DNA from: Plumapathes pennacea
Lineage: Eukaryota; Cnidaria; Anthozoa; Antipatharia; Myriopathidae
NCBI GenBank assembly: GCA_964036295.1
Contig: OZ038466.1
Span: 4,566,001 to 4,630,000, forward strand
Length of the DNA stretch: 64,000 nt
Direction of reading: 5' to 3'
This document shows positions 16,874 to 26,900 of this stretch, in pieces. The translations under genes were made by a program, and so were the position numbers. The notes under the pieces are model-generated. The model was not told the DNA's origin. It was given only the letters and a program-made list of their open reading frames with translations, and did not search any database. Position 1 is the first letter of the stretch; the number at the start of each line of letters is the position of its first letter.

Positions 16874-16952
16874 TTAGGATGCATAAAGCGAAAAGAAGTT
16901 GATAATCGCCAGGAGTATTGTGTATTGTGAGTATTGTGGTTTTCTTAGACAT

Positions 16953-17616
16953 TAGCTGTGGTTAGACACACCGTGGTATTAGCAAATCCCGAGGGTAATT
17001 TGACCACGGGAATTTTATCTTGGGATTTCCGGTGCCCGAGATGTTGCCGCTCACACTGTAACGACAATTCCCACGGCAAAATCCGAATCGCAAAGAGTCG
17101 AGAAAACACGACTGCTTCAACACCGGCGTTTCTTTCTCTGTTAAAAAAGAACCCGTTGTACAGAGCTTCACCGGGATCGGGGATTGAGTTCCTTGAGAAA
17201 GCAAGCACGATTTAAGCATTCGCGAGGAAAAATTCCAGCCAAACGGTCAATGAGATCTATGAAATGATATTCAAAGCGAAGCGCGGAATCCAGCCGTAAG
17301 TTCGGATAAGTTGTAGAGTTAAATTCGTGGCAAACTGAGACATGTCCGGCTCCGGCGTGAAGTTGTTTAGGATTTACCGATTTCCTGAACTGTCACGCGC
17401 TGCTCGCGGATTGGTCTATTTGCCGTGGGAATCAGAAAACCTTAGGTAACTTGCTCGGGAACTGTCACGGGCTTTCCTTTTGTTCTTTCTGATGTATCCA
17501 TGGAGAATGCCCTCGGGAAATTTAGCTCGGGAAATCGCGGTTACACACCGAAAAAATGTTTCCCGTGGTAAAAGTGCCAAAACCCACGGGAAAAGGGCCG
17601 TGTGTAACCACGGCTA
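16953..17616. mobile_element. TAGCYGTGGTTA-TIR element with paralogous empty site
   Basis: A ~664-bp insertion bounded by TAGCTGTGGTTAGACACACC and its inverted partner (GTGTGTAACCACGGCTA). Unit 2 reads straight across (GACATCAGTATTGTCG at about 28780). The termini resemble those of the Harbinger-type insertion at 14092-14873, so this may be a nonautonomous relative. No transposase was seen; the short ORFs on both strands are coincidental. Confidence 0.8.
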
Positions 17617-17818
17617 TTAGTATTGTCGTTGAAGTAAGTGCGAACTTACACAGCACTATATTATTTACATATCACTTTTAGAACTTGTAGTGTTTTATAC
17701 ACAAATAAATGAATATATACAATAAAACTTCATTGATACTCGTCTGTTGTTAGCGAAGAAGAGGGAAATTTGGTAAAAACGTGCAAAATCCAAACAAACA
17801 TCCAAAACAACATCGTAT

Positions 17819-17892
17819 AACAACAACAACAACAACAACAACGACGACGACAAAAGCAACAACAACAACAACAACAGCAACAACAACACCGT
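17819..17892. repeat. CAA/CGA trinucleotide microsatellite (unit 1)
   Basis: Run of CAA with a few CGA triplets. The homologous tract in unit 2 (28973-29050) differs in length and interruptions, as expected for a slippage-prone repeat. It produces spurious poly-leucine ORFs on the minus strand. Confidence 0.95.
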
Positions 17893-18173
17893 ATAACAAC
17901 TGCGACAGTGGAAATATGGTTACGCGTGAACTTGTCAGAAGGCGGGAAAATTGAGAAGTCTTTGAAGAAAAGTTATGTTAAATACATTTTAAATTAATGG
18001 CCTGAGGCCCATACTATTCGAATCCTGTTTCATATTTTCCTTTCGACTGACATTTCTTGCCGGGATGATTTACTTTATCACCTCCATTGGTAGAGGTTTA
18101 ATCTTAGTTCTTACAGGAAAAAAAGAAACGAAAAGAAAAAAAAAAGCAGGCAAACCTCTATATCAGTTCGAGT

Positions 18174-19258
18174 TTATCGCTTGTGGTGGCCAGCGGACTT
18201 CGCCTCTCTTAAGGAAGTGAAAACCTGAAAACACTGACCAGCGGTCCAACGTGACTCGGGGTTACCATGCCAGCAGGTCTCCATGACGCGTCGCCAGGCG
18301 TCTGGTGGCGGTGATTTCCCTTGAACGTGTTGAGGTCGATACCCATTTCTGATCTTCTCGTATAATTCCTCGGCAGAAGAACGCCGCAGTTCCTCGAACA
18401 CCCGCTGACCGTACCACATTTCCCACAGCACCAGACCGAGGCTGTAGATGTCGGCTTCTCTGCCATAAATGCGGCCGCTTGTGACTTCCGGTGCGATGTA
18501 GAGGGGGGTCCCGCACAGAGTCCCCGAGATGAGCTCGTTGGATTTAGCCAGACCAACGTCTGCGATTTTAATGCATTTGTCCTTAATCTGGAGGTCAACA
18601 TTCCACGAAAACTTATTGTTAGGAAGAAATCGAAATTCAGTTGAACGGTAAATCTCAAAACACGGAGTAAAACGGATTAAGGTTTCAAAAATGGAGCAAA
18701 ACGCACTTATCGCTACTTTTGCGTCATAATGGTGTCACACATCGAATGACGTATTAGGGTGTCATCTGCATTTAGCAGATTCTGAGAAACACGTACACGC
18801 GCAAGTCATAAACGCAGACGCTCGCACATACACGCACAAGCGCTCACGTATACACACGCAAGCACACGCACACGTACACGTACACGCACTCACACACGCG
18901 AATGAAGCAAGCACGCACATATACATGCAGACATACACACCACGGAAGGTGTTGGTGGTAAGAGCTTGCTGTACTTACGAGAATGTTCTCTGACTTGAGG
19001 TCTCTATGCACCAGTCCCTGCTCGTGAATAAAACGCAGCCCGTCGCTGATTTGCACTGCCCAGCGGAGAGCAAGCCTCTTCGTCCTCAAGTTAGTGCCGG
19101 AGGTCGCAGGAGCATTTTGAGGTTGGCGCAGGATGTAGGAACTCAGACTCTGGTCGCACAACTCAAGTACCAGGATCGGGTACCATTCAGAGGTCCCTTT
19201 TCTGTGGTGCAGTAACATACCATATAGGCCCATAATGTGTGGGTGAGCGGAAAGTCTC
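18174..19258 (-). pseudogene. 5'-truncated duplicate of the GTPase-kinase gene (kinase C-lobe exons only)
   Basis: Two exons, 19258-18979 and 18587-18174, are homologous to the last two exons of the complete gene (30406-30127 and 29735-29322) and remain open. They encode the part of the kinase domain from the end of the alphaC region to the stop, including HRDLKSENIL, ADVGLA and APE. The exons carrying the GTPase, membrane hairpin, glycine loop and beta3 lysine are absent, because the duplication junction at 19706/19707 lies in the preceding intron. Upstream sequence now belongs to unit 2's orphan gene region. Without a start and ATP-binding lobe it is probably a pseudogene, although reading frames are intact and the copy is young. 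HRDLKS here versus HRDLKL in the full gene. Confidence 0.85.
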
Positions 19259-20172
19259 CTGAGAGTATAAAAGATAAGGTTATTATCGTTTACTGCCAGA
19301 CGTGAAATGACACCAACTGGATAACTTCTAACGCCTGAACTGTCCTGAAAGTTAAAAGTGTGACCACTCAAATAGTGAACTTCTCGACGAATACATTCTA
19401 ATATTCATGTTACTGTTGAGCCGAGTTCATGTTCGCGTGGCGATAATAATTTCGACCAAAAATGGAGCATGGCAGGAAAACGGTAAATAATATTGCTATA
19501 TTTGTACTGATTGCAAAATTTTCCATGCTGCCCGAAAAAAAAAAGAGGTCTTTTTGCGAGATATCTCTGACTTTCTGCCTATCTATAAAGACATGGCTAT
19601 TCTCTTTCTCCAGACACTGAAAAACCTCATAGAAATAAGTTCTGGGAAAATTCTGAGAATACTTAATGTCCACAGTTAATTTCCACAGTTTTGCCCAATT
19701 CCAGTACAAGTCTCGGAGTGGTTAACTTCAGACAAGTCTCAGCGTCTGGGCGAGTCTCGGATTTTACCATTCGCCACCCCTACCTTTGGGCGGATGCGGT
19801 ACACAAAAAATAAAATAAAAATCCATATGTGAGGCTGACTGAGATCACTTACTATAATTTGCCGACGTTTGCCTAAATTTGGATGAAACATACGACTCAA
19901 ACCAGATTGATCCACTGACAGAGATAAAATGTCACTGAATGTGCTTCGAGCTCAAGCTCAGTCACTGCACCACCGTGTTCGGAACGTTTTTTCGTGAGTG
20001 CGCCTTTATTTGGTTTTTATCTTTGGGATTATGTCTTGGGCGAGGTCTGCCGTGGAGCATGTGACTCGGCATATGCCGGCGTCACGCCATGTTTGGCCGA
20101 AAGGCTCATTGAAGTCGGATCACGCGATGGTTCACTAATCACTCTTAACTCAAAGCAGTCGGCCCTCGCGGC

Positions 20173-20240
20173 TATAAAAGTAAAGGAATAACTGTTCAAG
20201 TTAAGACGTTTTGAATCAAGTTCCTGTCAACATATTGCCG
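20173..20240 (+). promoter_or_regulatory. TATA box and non-coding first exon of orphan gene copy 2
   Basis: TATAAAAG at 20173-20180 and the donor GCCG|GTAAGT at 20240/20241 exactly mirror unit 1. The acceptor CTTTGGCAG ends at 20813, five bases before the ATG at 20818. Conservation of all three signals supports the 5' UTR-intron model. Confidence 0.65.
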
Positions 20241-20817
20241 GTAAGTACGGAAGCTTCATAGTTTAAAACTCGAACTACCAACTAACAAAGACTTAAATGT
20301 TGACTATGCGTACTCTGGCCTACTCTAAAACTAACCAGATATCGAAAACCATTGCTTTGCCTTCAACTCCTGGCTGCGTTAGTCCGATTCCCAAAAGACA
20401 AACGGCTCGGCCTTGCTTTGAGGCGATAATGTAGATTCTCCTAGCAGTTGACTGTACTGAATAGTGCAGTGAGAATTGATACTTTAATCGGTTTAATAAA
20501 TGCCAAGTTCTCCAGCCATACAGTACTGATGTAGATAGATATTTGGTGAGAAACTAAAAGCACAAATCTGAACAGTGAAGGTTGATCAATCCTGGGAGTG
20601 AAACTCAACTACGTTTTCTCTCGCATTTCGACCTCGGTGCCGAAGATTAGAATACTGTACAAAGAGTTCTAAACCTTTGGGACGGCGTAAAAATTGGACA
20701 ATTTTTATGTGAAAATCCGTCGTATAATACAATGCGAGACTTTCCCAGTCAGCTATGATTTATACTAACAGTCGACATTTTTTGTACTAATCAGTACAAC
20801 TGATCTTTGGCAGACAA

Positions 20818-21876
20818 ATGGCATCGGCTACGGTTTCTAAGTGTATCAAAGGTTTTCCTACAAAAGAGATTATGTCGTCCAGTGGAGGCCGAGCAGCAAA
20901 ACAGATGAGTGAGACGTGGAAGAATATCGGAGAAAAGCAGTTGGGACGAAGGCGTGTGGCAGAGTCGGTCCAGAGTCTAAAGATTGTCAGTAAAGCGAAG
21001 TCAGATCTGAGCACCCACAAAGACGAAGCAATGGATGAAGAAGGGAGTGGTCTGGGGAAAGAGAGGGGAAGGAAATCTCTTGCAAAGGTCTGCACCAATG
21101 GCGACAAGAAACGAAACGAAACAAAGGGTCTTGGGCTGGCCCTGTCGCGTGTTAGAAAAGGAGTGTTAGAAGGCGAAATCGTTGACAAGATTCTCGCTGT
21201 TTTAGCCACAATACAATCCATGGCGGCGCTCGAATTGAAAGTGAAGTTCAGCAAATACTCACTGAGCCTGCATAAGGTCGCTGGACGAGTCAAGCTTGTT
21301 CAATGTCGCCTTGTACTGGACGTACAAAACCACAACATGAGGCTAAAAATTCAAAACTCGAGTGCAGTACCTCGGTTGATTCCAACGCCAGTGCAACAAG
21401 CGGTCACAGCAATGAACTTGCTTATCAACCGTCTTCCGCTAAACACTGAAGATAGTGTCTTACGCCTCTTCATGACCATCAGTGACGCTGCCTTCACTAC
21501 TGGTGCTGCGAGTCATGACGTCATCAATGACGTGTCCAAGCCTGTCCTGAGCCCAGGTGGCGCCATCAATGATGTCTGTAACGCAAGTGATTTCCTAAGT
21601 GCGCTGAAAAGTTTAGATATTCAGATTTTGTGTTCATCCGTTTTGAAACTTGAGCTGAAGAAGAGAAAGCTGTTTTCAAAGATCGGACGGAAAATGGTGA
21701 TGATCGACGCAAAAGAAGGCCTGGAAATTGTGAAAGAACCGCGTGTTCTTTTTAAACGGCGCGAGTTTCGGGACGCCCTGGGTATTGTGCAAGCGTCGGT
21801 TAGATCCTGCTCCAAATTTAAAGTCGCTCAACAAGTTCTGTATATCGCGGAAATTATAAAGGAAACCGGATACTAA
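20818..21876 (+). CDS. Orphan protein, 352 aa, copy 2
   Basis: Paralog of the orphan gene at 10536-11591 with the same single coding exon and 5' UTR intron. I count one replacement in the body (Phe to Leu in DSVFRLF/DSVLRLF). Five more changes fall in the last ~35 residues (Gln/Leu, Trp/Ser, Gly/Lys, Asp/Glu and a different C terminus, DTR versus ETGY). The rest is identical in protein sequence apart from silent changes. Basic N-terminal clusters are preserved. The family is not recognised. Clustering of differences at the 3' end could reflect gene conversion of the 5' portion; this is an inference. Confidence 0.75.
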   Translation: MASATVSKCIKGFPTKEIMSSSGGRAAKQMSETWKNIGEKQLGRRRVAESVQSLKIVSKAKSDLSTHKDEAMDEEGSGLGKERGRKSLAKVCTNGDKKRNETKGLGLALSRVRKGVLEGEIVDKILAVLATIQSMAALELKVKFSKYSLSLHKVAGRVKLVQCRLVLDVQNHNMRLKIQNSSAVPRLIPTPVQQAVTAMNLLINRLPLNTEDSVLRLFMTISDAAFTTGAASHDVINDVSKPVLSPGGAINDVCNASDFLSALKSLDIQILCSSVLKLELKKRKLFSKIGRKMVMIDAKEGLEIVKEPRVLFKRREFRDALGIVQASVRSCSKFKVAQQVLYIAEIIKETGY

Positions 21877-22256
21877 GCATTTCCCGTAAATCACAGGACA
21901 CGGGAAGCAAACGGCCTAGTGTAGAGTTCATGCCCAGTTTGTGACTCTCTGATACGTATCTGAATCCAGCATATAAAGTTTTTTTTATAAAAATAAATTA
22001 ACAATACTATGGACAAATATTGTTGCAGATTTTTTAGGGAGGGGGTGGGGAGTGGGGTGTTGTACTGGTGCACCCAAGGTGACTAGGAGAGGAGACCCCG
22101 TCAACCGTTCTCCAAATTACGTGAGACTGATGATGCGGGCGAGTCATTACATGGCTAGACCGGTATGAAAGTATCAAGTGATTGCTTTGCATGAGACACG
22201 GATGAACTTTACATAGGCCGGTTCGACTTCATTCAATGACCGCTGACTCAAAAATT

Positions 22257-23784
22257 ATGGCGTTCCAATCCCGCCAAAAATCAAAGTTGGAACACAACAT
22301 TGCACTTGACAGATCAACAATGAACTTGAAAGATCAACTTTGGACATCATCCCTTAACTTTAGACTTGATAGAGTTCAACATTGAACTTGAGCCATCAAC
22401 TTTGGACTTGGATCATCGACTTTAGACGCTAGCCATCAAATTTAGATTAGATCGTCTTGCAGTTTGCAATGTTGGACTTTGCGACGCAATGTTCAATGTT
22501 GAGACGTGAGAGGCGTACCAAGCCCGCCAAAAATCCCATAATAGTTTTGAAGAGCGGCTTGGTAACCTCCCCTTTCTTTCCGGCATGGAATCCAACATGG
22601 CGGACATACAAGTGTAAAAATAAATGTTGAAATGTGCTATAAATGACGTTATCTCAAGAATAAATAGGCTCGAAGACCCTGACGAGATTGGCGCAATCAT
22701 ATGAAGGATGGACTACATAAACAGGATGATTGTTAATTTGGGCCTTGAGGTGAACACTATGTGCAGTTTGCACGATGCTGTTGCGAATATCGAGCTGAAG
22801 TACCGTCGTCGTACGGAAGTGGCAGATGCAGGGTACCAAGCTTGTTCGAAGAACACTGGCAGTCGTGGAAGACCAGCATTCGATATTCCGAACGAACAGT
22901 TATCGTTTTTATTGGAACAAGGATTTGGATGGATTTTCCACAAAAGCAACTTGAATAGTGTCATTTGGACAGATGCTTGGTGTGCCATTTACAATCTTTC
23001 TTCTCACCATCAGCTAACTGAACTTTCTTGAGTAACAGCTCAGCATCGATCACTGCATCCTCCATGGATGGAAAAACCTTGCTTGTAATGCAGGGGTACT
23101 TCCTAAGAAGATCCAAATCCTTGTTCCAATAAAAACGATAACTGTTCGTTCGGAATATCGAATGCTGGTCTTCCACGACTGCCAGTGTTCTTCGAACAAG
23201 CTTGGTACCCTGCATCTGCCACTTCCGTACGACGACGGTACTTCAACTCGATATTCGCAACAGCATCGTGTAAACTGCACATAGTGTTCACCTCAAGGCC
23301 CAAATTAACAATCATCCTGTTTATGTAGTCCATCCTTCATATGATTGCGCCAATCTCGTCAGGGTCTTCGAGCCTATTTATTCTTGAGATAACGTCATTT
23401 ATAGCACATTTCAACATTTATTTTTACACTTGTATGTCCGCCATGTTGGATTCCATGCCGGAAAGAAAGGGGAGGTTACCAAGCCGCTCTTCAAAACTAT
23501 TATGGGATTTTTGGCGGGCTTGGTACGCCTCTCACGTCTCAACATTGAACATTGCGTCGCAAAGTCCAACATTGCAAACTGCAAGACGATCTAATCTAAA
23601 TTTGATGGCTAGCGTCTAAAGTCGATGATCCAAGTCCAAAGTTGATGGCTCAAGTTCAATGTTGAACTCTATCAAGTCTAAAGTTAAGGGATGATGTCCA
23701 AAGTTGATCTTTCAAGTTCATTGTTGATCTGTCAAGTACAATGTTGTGTTCCAACTTTGATTTTTGGCGGGATTGGAACGCCAT
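22257..23784. mobile_element. Fold-back element with ~670-bp arms, inserted in unit 2 only
   Basis: Left arm 22257-22930 and right arm 23110-23784 are near-perfect inverted repeats, separated by a ~180-bp spacer. Ends are ATGGCGTTCCAATCCCGCC and its complement. Unit 1 has the uninterrupted site at about 11990 (CTCACAAATATGGTG). A-rich flanks (CAAAAATT and AAAAAAT) may be the target duplication. Both arms encode the same ~75-residue segment in opposite directions (22708-22932 plus, 23333-23108 minus) with GRPAFDIPNEQLSFLLEQG. This resembles the region preceding a helix-turn-helix in integrase-like transposases of metazoan DNA elements. Confidence 0.88.
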
Positions 23785-23917
23785 AAAAAATATGGTGACC
23801 GCACGGTGGAAAAACCATCCTCGTTCCCAGGGGGCGGGGTAGGGAAAAGAGCTTGGAAACGAGGATGAAAGTCCGCGGTGAGTTTTAATGCAAATTGCGC
23901 CCATCCCTGAATCAACC

Positions 23918-26900
23918 ATGAAGTGTTTTCAGCTCGCATGTGCTGTCGTTTGCTGTGTTCTTCCTGTTGGTAAGTTATTGTCGTTAGATCGAATACATAT
24001 CGCTTTCATTGACGCAGGTAGTTTTGCGTTTATAAATTACGAGCAATACTTTAGCATAGCTGGCTTAATCGCTGCGTTGTCGCAGCCATTCATGAAACCC
24101 GCGTATAATCAACTCGAGGTACGACCGTTCTGCAGTTTAGTTTTATTCAAGTTCATGGAAGATTTAGTTTCTTATCTTGATACGAGAACATTGGCGGCGT
24201 TTGAGTTCCTTCAAGATCTGTTGCAAACGTTTCACCTGTTAACATTTCGAGATTTGGAAATTTGGTGCAAGGGTACAAGGATATAGTTGCTAGTGTACGT
24301 TAGTAAACTCTCTGGAAGTGTATGAGTATTGTAACGAACTTGTAACGAACTAATTTCTCAGGAAAACAAAAACAAAACAGAGCAAAAAACAACCAGAAAC
24401 CAAATCTAGTCTTAGATACAACTAGACTGGCCTTGCCAGTGAGCTCGCGGCGTGAGTTGGGTCGAGACCAGAATATAAAATGGAAAGTAGGGGACAAGAG
24501 CGGAACTCCCAAGAGAGACTTCCAATTTCTCACCATAAAAATATCACACAGTATAGAGAACTTGGCTTTTGACACCTTGCTCTTTTGACACCTTGATTAA
24601 ACTAAAAATTATTATTACAACACTCATACACTTGCTTCTTAAAGGTTGAGCGACCCTGCATCTTGAGAATGCGTGACATATCTTTTTATGCACAATCGAT
24701 TTTGACAGTTTGACCTTGACTCATATTTCTAACCAGAGGCCACGATTAATCCAGCCTTCGCTTCACTACTTATGTGTTTTCTTTTCTTAACTCAATACGT
24801 TTCTTCTATCAGGCTTTCGAGTATTCGTGCTCTGTAACAAATATAAAATTGAAAGCGAGGAATGTCACACGACAGATGTTTACAATATTATTGCGCTTTT
24901 GTTCACAGTGTGTTCAGTCCATTTGTGACTGCAAACTCAATCCTCAGAATTATTTCGGTGTATTTTTCATTTCTGGTATTTAATGAACATTGCGAAACAA
25001 AGACTACATGATCGAATGAAAGAAACACTTCAACAGGCAATGTACGATACGCAGAAGAATTTTATGAGGCAACAGATGTCATGTACAGAGTAAAGCATAA
25101 AGCGTCATTGTTTTACGGCTAAAGCTCACCGTAGCTTTGGTTTCTGTTTTCGCCCTGCTATCTTCCCAAAAGTATTTCGTGTCGCCACAGAAAGTTTCGT
25201 CGGGACTAAATATTTATCGGCGACAGAGATATTTGCAATACCCCAGAAGTACCATCAAACATTTGTTTACGGCTATTCTCAAAGCTTGTGCGGTGAACGC
25301 GAGCCAAAATCTTTTCCTAAAATCCAGTTTATCCGTGCCTATTCCACAGAGCCAAATGGCGTTGAATTTGAATGGGATGCAGTTTACTTTTTCGCTTCAC
25401 TACTTATATGTTTTCTTTTATTAACTCAATACGTTTCTTTCTATCAGGCTTTCGAGTATTCGTGCTCTGTAACAAATATAAAATTGACAGCGAGGAATGT
25501 CACACGACAGATGTTTACAATATTATTGCGCTTTTGTTCACAGTGTGTTCAGTCCATTTGTGACTGCAAACTCAATCCTCAGAATTATTTCGGTGTATTT
25601 TTCATTTCTGGTATTCACTGACCATTGCGAAACAAAGGCTACATGATCGAATGAAAGAAACACTTCAACAGGCAATGTACGATACACAGAAGAATTTTAT
25701 GAGGCAACAGATGTCATGTACAGAGTAAAGCATAAAGCGTCATTGTTTTACGGCTAAAGCTCACCGTAGCTTTGGTTTCTGCTTTCGCCCTGTTATCTTC
25801 CCAAAAGTATTTCGTGTCGCCACAGAAAGTTTCGTCGGGACTAAATATTTATCGGCGACAGCGGTACCATCAAATATTTGTTTACGGCTATTCTCAAAGC
25901 TTCCGCGGTGAACGCGAGCCAAAATCGTTCCCGAAAAACCAGTTTATCCGTGCCTATTCCACAGAGCCAAATGGTGTTGAGTTTGGATGGGATGCAGTTA
26001 ACTTTTACACACAAGTAACGAGCAATTCACTGGCCACATCTCGAGTTGTTTAGCGAAGTCAATTACGTCATCGCCCAGCACGTGATAATATGAACCAATC
26101 ACCGTGTGCTGATCCTCGACCCACAAAAAGGAAAAAAAAGAAATAAAAATTCCGATTTTTAAGCTCTCGTGGGCCCCAGGCCTCCGCGAGCAATAATACT
26201 AAACTAGGCGGTCAGATATCAGTGACTCCGGTTGGAACTCCGACCATGCAGAACGAATGCATGAGTATGAATTACATTATAAATCAAACTAGACTGGCGT
26301 TGCTAGTGAGCTCGCGGCGTGAGTTGTGTCGAGACCAGAATATAAAATGGAAAGTACGGGACAAGAGCAGAACTCCCAAGAGAGCAGGGGCGGATCCAGC
26401 ATTTTTAGTGGGTAGTTTCCGAAATTGAGCGCCGAAGGCGCGAGTATGTTAGGGGGGTCCGGGGGCATGTTCCCCCGGGAAAATTTTGAAATCTAGGAGG
26501 CCAGAAACGCCATTTCCTGCAATTTTTGACGAAGGGGCGAGAAACAAAATTGAATGTGATTTCGTAAATGCTGCGGTCAGGTATCCCGCATGTTTGATCT
26601 TCCGAGACCACATGCTGGATAACCGAGCGCAATCTGTTTGCTAAACTTTTTGTGGCTGTCTAGTCCACATTCAGCAAAGAAATTGGCCGCCAATTTTTCA
26701 GCAATTCCGAATAGTCCTTCTTAAACAAAAGTCGGAGAACCGCTCGGCGCTGTGTTACAGAGAGCTCGCCTTTGTCATAGCTATAATTGAGCGTGTTGAC
26801 AAGGTCAGGCCCTAGGTGACCCCAGAATCTTATAAAACTCAGCAGGCAAACCATCCGGACCGAGAGATTTGCAAGACTCCATTGAGTTGAGAGCGTCATA

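Larger units (their letters stand above)
9414..19706. repeat. Tandem segmental duplication, unit 1 (~10.3 kb)
   Basis: Unit 1 starts at CAAGTCTCGGAGTGG (9414) and is collinear with unit 2 (19707-30842). Both carry the same orphan gene, Ly6/uPAR gene and kinase 3' exons, in the same order and orientation. Unit 1 ends within what is a kinase intron in unit 2 (compare CCAATTCCAGTA at about 19695 and 30834) and is joined directly to the start of unit 2. The units differ by several transposon insertions, listed separately. Confidence 0.93.

Noticed and set aside
17695..17889. Poly-leucine minus-strand ORF
   Set aside because: It is a frame through the CAA/CGA microsatellite.
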